From Moniliophthora roreri (Eukaryota; Basidiomycota; Agaricomycetes; Agaricales; Marasmiaceae): a stretch of 64,000 bases of DNA. The notes beneath the pieces are model-generated. The model had not been told where the DNA came from and searched no databases. It saw only the letters and a list, made by a program, of their open reading frames with translations. This document shows positions 1-12,026 of the stretch, piece after piece; the first letter of the stretch is position 1; every line of letters begins with the position of its first letter. The translations under genes and the position numbers were made by a program. The DNA lies in NCBI GenBank assembly GCA_001466705.2, contig LATX02000200.1:682001-746000 (forward strand), given 5' to 3'.

Positions 1-81
1 TTTGCTCCTGAAGCCAGTGCTTCATTGGCTCGGCGAAAACGGAGGGCTATTCCAGTTGAGAAAAGTGGTGGTGGAGTGTAG
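1..81 (+). CDS. C-terminal tail of a gene entering from the left
   Basis: Frame 1 is open from the first base to a TAG at 79-81 and encodes 26 residues rich in Arg, Lys, Ala and Gly (for example ARRKRRAIPVEK). The basic low-complexity composition is what one often sees at the end of a fungal protein, and AT-richer non-coding DNA follows at once. There is no upstream sequence, so neither the product nor the reality of the gene can be settled. It could be a chance open frame. Confidence 0.35.
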   Translation, partial: FAPEASASLARRKRRAIPVEKSGGGV

Positions 82-714
82 TGGAGTTTTCTTGTAAACT
101 TGTTGGGCTTCTTGTTTGTTCCGTGTTCCTTACGATTTCTTCTGGATCACTATGTTATTGTAAAGTATTTGATAAGGTATGCACTGGCTCGCTTTACTAC
201 GTTTCTTAATGTATACTAGATATACAGTCAACCCCCGGTACTTGCAACGGTGAATTTCGTTCGGGCTCGGAAAAAAATCACTGAGGACATTTTTTGCCAA
301 TCGGTCTTCACGAGCATGTAAAAACACTTACTTCAAGGGATAACATCTGTCAGGTTTGATCTGTGTGAAAGGGCATTTTTAGCGTTTTTCATGACTTCAG
401 ACTTGCAACGAGCTGAATTTCCCTACACCAATTTTGACCTGCTCCCAGCATTTACATCTCCCTTACCTTCTCCTCGCACCATATCAAGCTCGAAGGTATC
501 CCAATCCCCATTGCAAGTACTGGCCAAAGGCCCTGTGATGAGGTAAACGGGTGTGTCGAGACATCGCCGTTTGTCCGGCGTTTTGCCGGCCGAGCTCGAG
601 TTCCCCTGATGTGTTCCAAATCGGCAAACGAATTACCGAAACTGCTCTTCAAGACAAGCCATTCGCTGACTATAAAAATGCAATGTCTTCAGCTCGGAAT
701 AACTCGGAACACAA
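82..714. other. Intergenic region, promoter side of the DUF2156 gene
   Basis: No convincing coding sequence. Short open frames on both strands lack family resemblance and splice support. The last 100 bases should hold the promoter and leader of the gene starting at 715. A TATAAAA run lies at 671-677 and the start context is AACACAAATGTC. Confidence 0.5.
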
Positions 715-2034
715 ATGTCGACATTCGTCGAACTTATCGATCATACAAACTCTTCCTTTGACAAGAACTCTATCGCTCATCTCGTTGCAACGTATGGATC
801 GTCCTCCGCGACACCTTGGCTCGAATTCGAACGCTATCGCATATGGCAAGCACCCAAGGGTCTTATACCTCGATCATCATTTCCACCGATTCAGGGTTAT
901 ATGCAGCACAATAAATACCTTTTTGCATGGGGAAACCCTTTAGTATCACATCAATCTGCACTGGCACCTACTGCTAGGGCTTTCATTGATTGGGTACAGA
1001 AGCAGGGCCTGAAACCAGTCTGGTGTTGTGTAGACCTTGCAATGGAGAAAGTGTTGGCCAATGAACATTCATGGTCTGGGGTCCAGTGTGTCCACGAGGA
1101 AACTCTAGATCCGGATCACATTCTGGAGTTGACCAATGCAAGAGGAATGGAAGACGTAGGTGTGGTGAAGGATTTGAAGAAGAACCTGAGGAGAGCAGAG
1201 AGGGCGGGTTTGAGCATGGAAGAGACGACTAGCAAATGGAACGAGAAAGACAGGAAGCAGGTCGAAGAAGGATTGATGGAATGGCGGCATAGTAAGAGCG
1301 CGAAGGGCCTACAGTTGGCATCGGTGGGTGCTCCACTGACATATGGATAATTTTGACGATCTCACTATTTCGTACAGACTACGGGCCAATCGTGGGTAGA
1401 TGAAGCCCATAGGCGATATTGGGTCGCTAGACACGAAGGCCAAATTGTTGGCATTCTGATTCTTACGCCGATTCAAGGTCCAGCAGGCCTTGACCCATTA
1501 CTTGAGATTCAAAAGACAACCTCATCATATAAACGATTCTCATCTATCACTTCTACCGAGTCATCTGCGGAATCCCACCCTCCATCACCAAGATTCTCGC
1601 CTCGACCCTCGCCATCGTCGTTTGTTTCGTCCTTCTCATACCCAGGATGCCACGACGAACATGCGACTCCATCATACTACCTGATCAAAAACGCCATTTC
1701 ATTCCCCGATGCTCCTCGCAGCACATCCGAGTTCTTCATTCTCACCTGTTTGATATCGCTCGCCAAAGCCTCCACACCGTCCTCACCTACACCGACAGTG
1801 ACATTCGGAATCATAGCTTCTGAACAGCTGAAACTAGTGGACAACCTCTCGGGTTGGAAGATGAACTCCCTGAGTACGATTTATAGCAAAGTGGCCAAAG
1901 GAGCAGGACTCTGGAAGAGGGTTGATTTCAGGGCCAAATTTGACTCGGGGAGAGAAGGCATGTATGTTTGTTACCCCCAAGATGGGTTTGGGATTAACGG
2001 GATTCAGGCGCTGTTAAAGCTGTTGAAGAAATGA
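715..2034 (+). CDS. Stand-alone DUF2156 (LPG synthase C-terminal type) aminoacyltransferase-like protein
   Basis: Two exons, 715-1323 and 1378-2034, joined over a 54-nt GT-AG intron, give 421 residues in one frame. The stretch GLIPRSSFPPIQGYMQH, the basic helix KNLRRAERAG and the later RRYWVARHEGQIVGILIL segment look like the DUF2156 family (PF09924), a tandem GNAT-like fold that moves an amino acid from aminoacyl-tRNA to a lipid. In bacteria this is MprF. In fungi, ErdS carries DUF2156 fused to aspartyl-tRNA synthetase and makes ergosteryl-aspartate, and ErgS of Ascomycota is free-standing and makes ergosteryl-glycine. No synthetase domain and no clear membrane segment is present here. A Ser/Pro-rich insert of about 40 residues splits the second half. 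Family membership is a motif-level judgement; substrate and amino acid are unknown. Confidence 0.75.
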
Positions 2035-3819
2035 CGGATAAGTAGCTTGATCAACTCGTAAACTAATGGTACTAATTTTCACTGTATCCAATAGTCGTAC
2101 ATCCTCGTATTTTGGACGTGATAACGTATACTAGCCTCTGCTTGTGACTGGAATTCGTCGCATCGCTTCAAGCGGCAAGAATGCACATATATAATCGTCT
2201 TTGAATGGAACAATTATCCATATCAGAACACCGAACCATGCCTGTCATCACGTTCACCAACTGCAATATCCTGCCACTCTTTCTAATGATGGTGCTGTAT
2301 CGCCAGCTAACAGTGGCTCAATACCTTGGATTAACAACGGAATTATCTTTCGGACCTCAATAAAACTTCCAGGCCCTGCGGTACCGGGTCCATCGCTTCT
2401 TCAGTGTAGGTATTGTACTAACATCCATGGACAAAATCACAAATAGAAACAGTATGGCATTTTAAATTTCCGTGACTTGACTTCTCTTGTACACGTAGTG
2501 AGTGTTCAAGGTGCCGAACCCATCCACGTCAATGTCGCAGGTAAATTATGGAAATTCATCGTTCAGTAGTTTCTCCTCTAGTCGTAACCGTCCTTCGAGA
2601 GACCAAGCATTGAATGCCTTTAATAATCTCAGAGCCAGCGCTGTCGAATTCATCGGGGAAGCGAGCTAGCTCCGGCTCGAGCTTCCGGTTTGTTTTATTA
2701 TGATCTGCTATGGGGTCTCGCGAGGATTACTTTGAGATCCAGTCTTCCTTCATACTCGCCAGAGCCACGTCGTCAGATGAACACGCACCTTGGCACATGC
2801 CTATACTATCAACATGCTCACAAAGCATCTTCACCGTAGGCTTTTTCAAGTTTGACCCTGGAACGACATCCTCCGTATGACTTCCCTAATCCATTCGGTG
2901 AGCATCTCACTGCCAGTACATTACATACGGGGCAAGCCAGATGGAAACCGGCTAAATCCCTCAAGAAACACATCACGGATTGCTCTGCTACTTGAGTGCA
3001 GCATCAGCGTTTTTGCCCAATCATTAACAATTGAAGCAAACCCGTGGAAGAGCCAATAAAGTGGTAATATCGCAGTGAGAATCAGACAATGGTTGTGATC
3101 AGAGTGCTGCGGCGTTTTTTTTTTATCGACTGTCTTCGATCTCGGTATAAAGCCAGGTTAACCAGGCTGAAAGTTTCCTGAGGCAGTTTCGACTTCCGCT
3201 AACAAGTTTGTCGCGTATGGATTTCCTACTCGATGAATATCATCATGTAATCGGCAACCTGGCCACAACGGTTCATTCACATCTACCACGCCAATCATGA
3301 CGCTCCTGGTAAGAATCATGAACACTCTCGTTCCGCCAGCCCCTTCTTCTGACCCGTGGTGGTCTCCAGGAACCTGCAATGGCAATCGATACACAAGCAT
3401 TCAACCCGTCAACTGGACCAGCGACGGTCCCTTCTCTGTCGGAACTCCGAATCTGGGTCAACAGAGACTCCAGAGCCCGAGTAAACACTTGCAAAACTGT
3501 TGTATCCTAAGTATCACAATCAAGTTGCAGTCCACACCTCACCGTGGAAAGGAATCTAGAAGTGACAAAATAAGCTACAGTAAGTACTTGCTGAAAATCC
3601 TATGATATATTGGTATGAACTAGGGAGGGTGTATGTAGCTACTGAGTAGGTGGGGTGTTATGAACGACAGGAATATGAGCCAGAAACGAATAAAATAACA
3701 TGTGTTAAATCCAACATGCAAAGAGTTCGAGGTGTGAAGCAATCATTGAATGTAGAAATTGATTTCGCAGATAATTGGTAATTGGAAAGGAAAGGTGATA
3801 TCTAGGACGCTCCGACTGT
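2035..3819. other. Long intergenic stretch with a possible glycosidase relic
   Basis: No intact gene can be built. On the plus strand near 3340-3460 a short frame reads GNRYTSIQPVNWTSDGPF followed by a GTP motif, which resembles the end of GH43-type glycosidase domains (pattern RxTxVQxVxWxxDGxPxFGTP). A second open segment lies at 2201-2443. Neither is flanked by a consistent exon chain and stops interrupt both, so if this is coding ancestry it is a ruin. An uninterrupted T tract lies at 3115-3123. Confidence 0.25.
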
Positions 3820-6800
3820 TTATTTAGTATCCAAACTTGACCCAGATCTCATCCTCGCATAAGGGCGCGGGCTACTGGTCTCTCTCGTCGGTGTACCAGG
3901 TAAAGATGAAGGTATATTTGGGCTCAAGGGACTCTTCGCGACGCCCTGGAAATAAGACCCACTGGAATCCAACCTTGGTGAAGCAGGAAGGGGCATTGCC
4001 GCAGCCTTCTCCACTGTAGGGGAGGCGAGATTCATGATTGACGAGGAAGAGGAACGTGACCGTGAGATGTAAGGTCTTGGTGAAGGTTTCGCGGGTTCAG
4101 CGGGAAGAACGGGAGGCGCCTCGGATTCTTCGGGAGGCAGCTCAACCCCAAACTCATCAATGCTGAGATTGCGAGGTGCAGGACGTTCTACCATGGCCTC
4201 AAGTAGCTATATTTTCATTAGATTTATGGATTCAGGTTTCAACAAGATACGCACCTCGCGCCGCAGGTCTTCGCCAGCATATTCCCCTTCCATCTCCTCA
4301 GGGCCCAGTAAAACATTGCCTTTTCTGAAAACTTCACCTTCTTCCTCTACCCAGCTTCTGGAACTGCGGTCAAACAATATAAATACTTGTATTCAGCTGA
4401 ATTACGAAAATACTCACCGATCTATTGAGGATGGCGACTGAGTCGCATCGTCCCCTTCGAGATCATATCCTTCCTCTCCAGGACCGGGAACGACAAACGG
4501 TGGGAATTTTCCTCTCATTCCATCATCCTCGTCATCCTCACCATCGGAATTAGATTCCGCAATCAAAAATGAAGCAGTAGGACTAAGCACCTTCTCGTGC
4601 TCAATGGGTTCAGGCTCTGCTTTCTGCTTGCCTTTGTCTATCTTTGGGGTCGTGGGAGACGGTAACTCTTCGTCCTCCGTTGAGCTGACACCACCATTGG
4701 TCGCCTTTTCATCGTGTGTACTTCCATTTCTGGTGTTATTGAACTTTATACCCAAACCCTGGAGGGTGAGCGCAGGTCGCCCTTGACGTCCTTCACCCAT
4801 CACGGGTGCAACAGGATTTCCGGTAGGAGTTGGCGCACGTCCAGTAACTGCAGTTTCCTCAGCTTTTGTAGTTAACCCTGTCAGCTCATCATTCAAGCTC
4901 AGTAGCTCTTCCAGCCTCTCTGGCCCCACATCATCTTGACCACTAGTGATAACCATACCCAGTTCCTTGATGACACCCCGGGATTTATTGATTAGCTCCT
5001 CCGGAGTCAAAGGTATCTGCTGCTCCTCCTTGGGCGGTGATGACTGGTTTCGCAATGGTAACAGAGAAAAAGGCGAGAAGGTGGAGGAGGTCGGAGAAAA
5101 AAGTCCTGAGATTGGGGTTTGTGGAGATAGTGGTGGAGGGGCTGCCCCGGAAGGTGTCGCTTGCGGCGAGTGCAGCGGTATTGAGGGATTCTTGATGAAG
5201 TTATTCAGTAATCGGATACATCCGCGTGCCCGAAGAACAACATCAGTATCGATCTTGATGTAGTGAAGAGGTGAATAAACACAAATATATATAAGGAATG
5301 GACACGTACCATGCCAGCTTCATCGCCCGTGAATCTGACTGATTTTGCGAGTTCGCTTTCTTCAATCATTCCCCATAACGCGGCTTTACTCCTGCTTCCC
5401 TGGGCTTGCTCCTGCTGAGCGATCTTCTCTGCTTCTTCCGTATTCCGTATACAAGTGTTCAGGATTTCCCTGCATAATCTGATGTCGTGGTTAGTAATCC
5501 CACTAAAATCGATTTGATGGCGGTCAATACTCGCCTCGTATACTCCTCTGCCCCAGGTGGCACCTCCAGGTCCAAGCATCTCATCACCCTATTCCTCTTC
5601 AGACCCTCGTTGAGCGCCATAACTCCGGCAACACCCAAATCATCATTTCCAGTCAAATCCAGATGCAACAAGCTCCGACTCTCGGGTAAGAACTCGGCTA
5701 AGGCAATTGCACCTTGCGTACTCAAGTTCGTAGAACTCAGGAAGAGTCTCTTTAAGGAAGTGGTAAGGGTAAGGGACGTGCGAAGCGATTGGATACCTTC
5801 TAGTTCAGAAGGAGATCTTTCTGCACGGGCAAGCGTTGAGTGATTGTGGATCAGACGATCTCGATCTTTAGTGAGGCTTCCAGATCCACTAGAGGACCCA
5901 GAACCACAGCAGGGATTCCGACTGAGATCTAAGGTCTCGAGGCAGGTGTTGTATTTGAGTGCATCTGCTATGGCGACTAAACAAGCAACGTCAAGCTTGT
6001 TTTCTGACAGATTGAGAACTTTGAGAGTGCGGTTACGCTTGAGAACTTGCGCAAGATAAGTCGTGCCATTCTGGAGATGGATCAAAATGTGTTTCAGGGC
6101 AAGATGAACGAGTACTCACCCTCAAATCATTGCCTTTCAAGTCTAGTGTCCTGAGAGAGCCCAATCTGGGTAGCGCATCCAGTGCCCTGACCTTATCCAA
6201 TAACGCCGCGCTCGGTCCTTGGTTGTACGTGTTCGATCTTCCTGGCGGAGTTCGTCCGCTATTACCGCCCACGCCCTTGACCGCACTGACAACCTTATCT
6301 ATTCCTGTGCTAACACCATTCGCCGTAACGGCAGTGACACCACCCCGAACCGAAGTCGTGATGATCGGAACATTACCCAAAGACGGTGAACTGGCTGTGG
6401 TAGGAGGGGCAGGTTTTCCTCGTTTAGCACGAGGCACATAAGGAGTGTAAGTAGTTTGCATTGGCTGCAAACTAGGATGCGTTGGAGGAGGTAACACTGG
6501 ACCTGCATGTGGTTGCGGCTGAGGCGAGAGCGGTTGTGGAGGATGAGGTGTTAATGTCGACGTCAACGGTAGACTGGTAACGCTTGATGCGGGCGACGGC
6601 GTTAAGCTTGAGCTGGGTGTACCAGTGCGCGAGCCAACAGTAGTACTGCTGGAGCCAGGAAGAGATGTAGTTGTGGTGATGGTCGATGTGGGTGAGAGAA
6701 GCAGCGAAGATGTTGGTGACTGGGGTGATAATGTAGACGATGAAGCTAACCCGGTGACAGGTATGGAATCGGGATAGTCTCTTATCATTACACTTAGCGC

Positions 6801-8051
6801 GATGGCACCTGTCGCGTTGATCTTGTTATGTCGGAGAGAAATGTTGCGCAGTGATGAGGTACGAACTGCACGGGCTACAGCGAATGTGAGCTAGAACAAA
6901 AGTAATAAGAGCCGGCAGCACGAACCAAGAACATCCAGGGCACCAGGCTTCAGCGCACAGTCGTCTAGCCGAAGTGAGGCTAATCCCGGATTGGGAGGCT
7001 GAGTCAAAGCAGCTACAATATACTCTATAGATTTTTTGTCAAGCGGATTTTGTGATAGATCGAGAAATTGGAGAGATGTTGCCTGGAGAGAGAAGAGTTA
7101 TTCAGAGGAATCGAAGCGACAATACAGTTACGAACCTTGGCGACATAGGCACCCACGAGCCTGAAAGCTGGCGTTTTAAGCCGCCGATTTGAGGCGACCG
7201 ACAAAAACGTAAGTGAGTTGGATATAAGGAGAGAATGCAACATGGGTTTCAGAGTCTAAAAGGATGGAGTATCAGCACTCAAAGGAGTTTAGGCACAAGG
7301 AATGACTTGCATGCTCGTCCAGATCACATTCTCTAAACACAAGTTTTCTCAGTCCCCACTCAATCGTAAAGACGTCTGCGAGAATTGAGGCAGATGCGGG
7401 AGTAAGCTGGATTCCGGAGAAATCAACGGTGCGCGGATTGGTATTTTCCGCGTTCTGTACGAGAAGTTGTAGAGAGTATACCGCACCAAGACGACACGCA
7501 CGAACCTTGAAAGCCGCCTTAATAGCTGGATCCGGTGGCTCGTCGCATCCTACGCAGCACTCTTCATAAAAGCTGCAGACTTTATCCATTGACCACCAAT
7601 CGTCGTCTCCAGTAGGTGTTCCCGACCCAGTACTCGAATTATTTCCCCTGACCACCCTTCTCCTTCTTTCAGCTTCTCTCTCTTCCACCGCTCTTTTCTC
7701 TTCCTTCAAGGTGGGCGTAGAAGGCGGATTGAGACTGGAGATAGGATAGACTGTGGCGATCTGGGGCAAAATGAAATGAGCTCGCTTCAGCGGACGCCCA
7801 TCCTCCACCGTGTTTCCATTGCCTTCATTCCCTCCGTTCCCACTGCCCGAACTGGTGCTAGCACTAGTTCCTGATGTAGATGTCCTAATGCCAAATGTTG
7901 ATCCAGAACTTTGCGATTGGGGTAAAAATCTTGTTATCCGGGAGAATAGTGAAGTCTGAGGTGGTGGCGGCTTTTTGAGGATGGATTTTCCGGGGATCGG
8001 GATGGTCACTGCACTAGATGACGGTGATGACGCCGAGGACGATGTCGACAT
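3820..8051 (-). CDS. Large leucine-rich-repeat (RNI-like) protein, PPP1R37-like
   Basis: Nine exons (8051-7311, 7255-7136, 7082-6926, 6874-6120, 6070-5535, 5478-5310, 5253-4418, 4363-4255, 4206-3820) give 1,269 residues. The start is the ATG at 8051; a TTG further upstream is not credible. Order: Ser-rich N-terminus with ILKKPPPP, a KRAHFILPQ segment, an LRR block (SLQFLDLSQNPLD, SLRTLDLKGNDLR, TLKVLNLSENKLD, SLLHLDLTGND) interrupted by a low-complexity Ser/Thr/Pro insert of about 150 residues, a conserved SCIRNTE-like helix (here TCIRNTEEAEK), then a long disordered acidic/proline tail. This arrangement resembles PP1-binding LRR proteins such as PPP1R37, and KRAHF sits where an RVxF-type docking motif would be, although Val is replaced by Ala. 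Two introns, 7256-7310 and 5479-5534, begin GC rather than GT. Function in this fungus is unknown. Confidence 0.75.
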
Positions 8052-9944
8052 TATTGGTATAGGAACTCCCAATTATTGGTACAAGTATTAATTTTGTGAG
8101 ATGTGGGTCCTAAGAATCAAGCGGTATTCTGTATCGAGATGAGATGATTATAGGCCCTCCGCAGATGATCTGAGTGACTTTCTGCCCATCCGTCTGAACT
8201 ATTCAGCAAAGAAATGAGCGGAGAGGAGAGCGTACACGAAGGCTTCAAGTACGAGGCCAGGTGTTGGGTTGGGAAAGGTTACAAGGTTAGGGTCTAGCCA
8301 TCCACGTGTCATTCGGAAGAGTTCCAGTCTCCAGACTAAGGACTTCAATGCTCAGCGCCCAACCGGAAATTCTCGAACGACCCATCTAGTTCTATTTGAT
8401 GTGGTGCCTGATAAATTGCAGAAAACCCCACACTCGCATCGCTCACTGGGACTCTGAAATTCATTTCATAGGACAGCTAGCTGCCCAGATAGCACGCCAG
8501 AATTTGTGCACAAGCCACCATGAGTAAAGAGAAATGAACTCTTCTGCTACTAGGTTGGATGTTCTTAAGTTCTTGCCTCCTTACTAGTCCTTTAGTGTGC
8601 ACTATTCACCCACATTGGTTCAGGTCGAATCCCATTGGGAGGCAGAAGAGGCTTTGATCAGATTCGTGACAATAGGTCCCTTCAAAATTCCTTTGCTGGT
8701 GATAGACGGTGTCGTAGGTCCCGCGTCGTGCCCGCCACCGTCGCTGCACAAACGCTCCGAAGTAGATTTACATATCGACTGTGCCTTGATGCAGTGTACA
8801 CCGTAGAATTGCCGTCTATCAATGCAAGATTAATATTCACTGATCCTGGACCCGACCTTTGAGCTTCACGGCTGACGGGCTGACGTCTGTCCGGAGAGAG
8901 GTAGTAGCGGTCAGATAGTCGATCCTCAGAATGTATGCCAGACCCAATTGTCCTGTTCCCTTGCCTATTCCGCCCGTTTCGCGCACAGGAACTGAGACGG
9001 AATATTGGGAGGTTCTTCAACCTCGTAGGGTTCTTCTCAGTAGCCCTCGATAGTCTGATGGAATGAAGCGGAGACATTCCTTTGGTGTAATCTTTGTCCA
9101 AAAGGATATCTGTAGCCGAGCTCATTTCTCTGCGTTCATGAGCGGAGAACTTCAAATTGTGGCCGGCCCATTTTGGGTCCCAGGAGTAAGTCACGTTTTT
9201 TATCTTGGTATTACCACGATGAGAGGCCCATTAGCCTGTTCTCAATGGCGCGNGGGGGGGGGGGGGGGGGGGGGGGGGTGTTCTATAAAATACTCAGTAT
9301 GTGAGTAGAGCTGCCGGAGGCCGGCCGGGTGGGCACGGGATGAGCGGGCGGGCCTAGACCGTGTTAGGTGGGTGATGGCAAACCCGGCCGAAACCTGAGC
9401 GTTCGAGTCTAGCGAAAGGTGGGATAGGCGCTCTGGAATGACTCAACGCTGAAGGGATGTGGCGGGTGGGTGAAAAAGAGAGGATGTAGTGGGTAGATGG
9501 ACGCGGAGGTCGAGAGACTTCAATAGAGTCTGTTCGGTCGTGCACACGCGTCCATCCTGTTTCGGGACATACAGCTTGCTAGACTTTCCACTCAGCTCCG
9601 ATTTGCGGTATTAGGTACTTGAACGTCTTCTGTCACGCTTAAATATCTTAGGCTCAACTACTAGCGAGGAATTTTTCCGGTCAGTTAACTCACAATGCAG
9701 CTCGTTTTCATCCTCCCTCCATAGCCCTGGCTGCCTCATGACTTCGACGGCCTTTATCCGATTCAAATACGTGAGTAAGCGCCACTTTTCAACTCAAAAG
9801 ACTCGGAAACTTGACGGCAGTTCCGATGTAGCATCATGTCCTGCAAATATAGACAACGTAGGCAACAGCGTCCAACTGTGAATCACTTCTCCCCGTCTCC
9901 TTAAAAGCTCAAAGCACCTGTTGCATTCTCCCCTCGTAGTGAGA
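8052..9944. other. Intergenic region with assembly scar
   Basis: Apart from the N/poly-G run listed separately, I see no supportable gene. A 170-codon minus-strand frame at 8682-9194 has no family resemblance, no splice structure and unlikely composition. Bases 9300-9360 are distinctly GC-rich (CCGGCCGGG and similar), unlike the flanks. Confidence 0.4.
9253..9278. other. Single N followed by 25 consecutive G
   Basis: Base 9253 is N and 9254-9278 is an uninterrupted G homopolymer. No other N occurs in the window. This is typical of an unresolved assembly join or a polymerase/read artefact and not of a biological element, so linkage and distance across this point should be treated with care. 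Confidence 0.8.
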
Positions 9945-12026
9945 ATGATCTCAGCAGAGCTACGTTCCCTCGTGGCAGTAGCCCTTCTCATTCGCACAAC
10001 CCTTGCTGTCCCTGTCTGGGGGGCAATGCGGCGTAAGTTTTTACAGAGTACACTTGCTATCTCCAATGCTGACTGGCCTGACCTCTTGATTGCCAGAGGA
10101 TCTACTGGACGGGGTCAACTGTTGGTAAGAGTGGATCGACTTGCGTCGTACAGAATCCCAGTGAGCGTATTACTTTTTGTCACTAGAACAGGGAACTTAC
10201 GGGGCTTACAAGACTACTCCCAGAGTCCCAATGTTTACCTAGCACAGGTGGAAATACAGGTGGGGACACGACCGCGTCTACCACCACTGCTGCGCCTCCT
10301 CACAGCTCCTCGTTCACAAATCCGGTAACCTGGTTGGATCGACGTATTCCGACGTAATGGTATGTCCCAGATTGCAAATCAAAGTAACACATGGTGGATT
10401 ATTGATTATTCGTCTTGTGCGCCTGTTCTCCGGTGAGTAATTCCGGTCATCTTTTCACGTCAGGCTTTGCTCATCATGTTATGCCTGGTATGATCTGGTA
10501 TGCGTCTCACTGCCACATTCAAAGCACCGCTGACTCGCAGAAAAAGGTTAGCTGGGAGATTGTTGATTCGCGATTCAGCTTAAATGGCAAGAAGGAAGGT
10601 CACTGAAGTCCTTTCTTTCCTTTTTCCTCTTCTGTTTTAGGTCATAGCGTACCTCGACTGGATTTTAACTCCAACGACTACAATCTCCCCAGCTGTGGCC
10701 AGGCATACGTGCAGGGTATATGGGCATCCACTATGAGATACCGCGGCTGCACTTCCTATAAAACTTGATATTGGATCGGCTGTGTGGAATTCTTCAAGAC
10801 CTATTACATTTACTCATCCAGCTCGGCTACGGGTACATGGACGAAAGCTGCTACCCTCAACAGCTGTTATCACGATGTCGGATTGTTGATTGACGACGAC
10901 ATCATGTATGTTGCTTATGGTAACACTCAAATCCACGTAGCGCAACTGGCCGCCAATGGCCTCAGCGAGGTGAAAAACCAGCAACTCCACAGCTCCACTG
11001 TGGGCACGCTCGAAAATTCACGTCCCTACAAGGGGGATGGCGCATACCATATTCTCGCTACGAAGCCCGCTTCCTCGGAACACGTGCTCAAGTCGACCAG
11101 TGGTTCATTTAGCTTTTACTCTATCAAGCCCTCGATTAAGAGCATCGCGTCGCCCATTGGAGGTGGGAGTAGGTTGTACCTGCTATGTTTGTTGATTCTT
11201 CGTTGAACCAATCGTTCCCCCCCACCCACAGATCCGCATCAAGTAAATGATGAACACCCCCTTCGTGTAATCGAACTATCTGATCTGATGTTAATGTCCA
11301 GGGAGGACTTATCGACATTCCAACAGGCCAGTGGGACTATATGGCCTTCATTGATGCATACCCTGGTGAGTCGGCTTACACCTTACTGATACGCCCTTCA
11401 AGGTCACTCACACCCGCTGATCCAGGCGGACGTGTACCGACTCTCGCGCCAGTAATATGGAGTGGAGATGGCTAGTTACCAGTGCAACTTGTCGATGGAC
11501 GTTGAGGAGCATCACACCCGTATCCTGCAACTCCTCATGCCATGAAATCTGTGACTGAGATCGATACTTTTTCTTCCATCGGGCCCGAATGGAAGTGGAA
11601 CCACAAGCCCGACACCAGCTATTTCTCAATTAGCAACGCCCTCATTCTGCGTACGGTTACCGTAACGAGTGACCTCTAGGCCGCTCGTAACAATCACTCG
11701 CGGAATCCTGGGAGTCTAGCGGCACCATCGCCCTCGACCAATACCGGTACCGAACGTGCGATTGCCAATATTTCTGTCAGTCAGATTTGGCTCCGGGCCG
11801 GTAGCAAATCTGCGACTTTCCAGTACAGCACAAACGGATCGAATTGGGCATCCTGACCCGCGATGCCAGTTCGAACTTGAATTGCGGTGTTGACGGCTCG
11901 GTCCTTCATTTGCCTTCGTCGCGAAATTAAAGATACTAAACCTGCATCCCATGAGGAAGGTCTAGTTCGCGTTGAAGGCATTAGGAGGTCGTTACTATGA
12001 AGTCGTTCGAATTGCAGAGAGCATGA
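9945..12026 (+). pseudogene. Dead secreted GH43 glycosidase with N-terminal CBM1
   Basis: The ATG at 9945 starts a signal peptide (LVAVALLIRTTLA) followed by a CBM1 cellulose-binding module whose pieces (VWG, then IYWTGS, STCVVQNP, YYSQ) sit in different frames around two short introns. A Ser/Thr/Pro linker and SFTNPVTW lead into a GH43 domain: GHSVPRLDF, QAYVQGIWASTMRYR, ATGTWTKAATLNSCYHD, GLLIDDDIMYVAYGN, IHVAQLAANGLSEVK, WNHKPDT, and finally KSFELQ before TGA at 12024. The gene is broken many times. The G run at 10018-10023 is one base too long for the CBM1 WGQCGG, a CBM1 cysteine has become Ser, the frame stops soon after NPVTW, TGA interrupts at 10766-10768, and further stops and shifts follow after 11160. 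The live ancestor was probably a secreted xylosidase/arabinofuranosidase. Confidence 0.85.

Noticed and set aside
2238..2357. Frame starting PVITFTNCNIL, like the start of GlcNAc-6-phosphate deacetylase
   Set aside because: The resemblance covers only about 11 residues and nothing after it fits the enzyme.
6130..6441. Plus-strand frame opposite the LRR gene
   Set aside because: It lies wholly inside an exon of the LRR gene, which has domain evidence and consistent splicing.
8617..8633. tRNA B-box-like GGTTCAGGTCGAATCCC
   Set aside because: No cloverleaf, A box or acceptor stem can be formed around it.
8682..9194. 170-codon minus-strand frame
   Set aside because: No domain, no splice structure and improbable composition; treated as chance.
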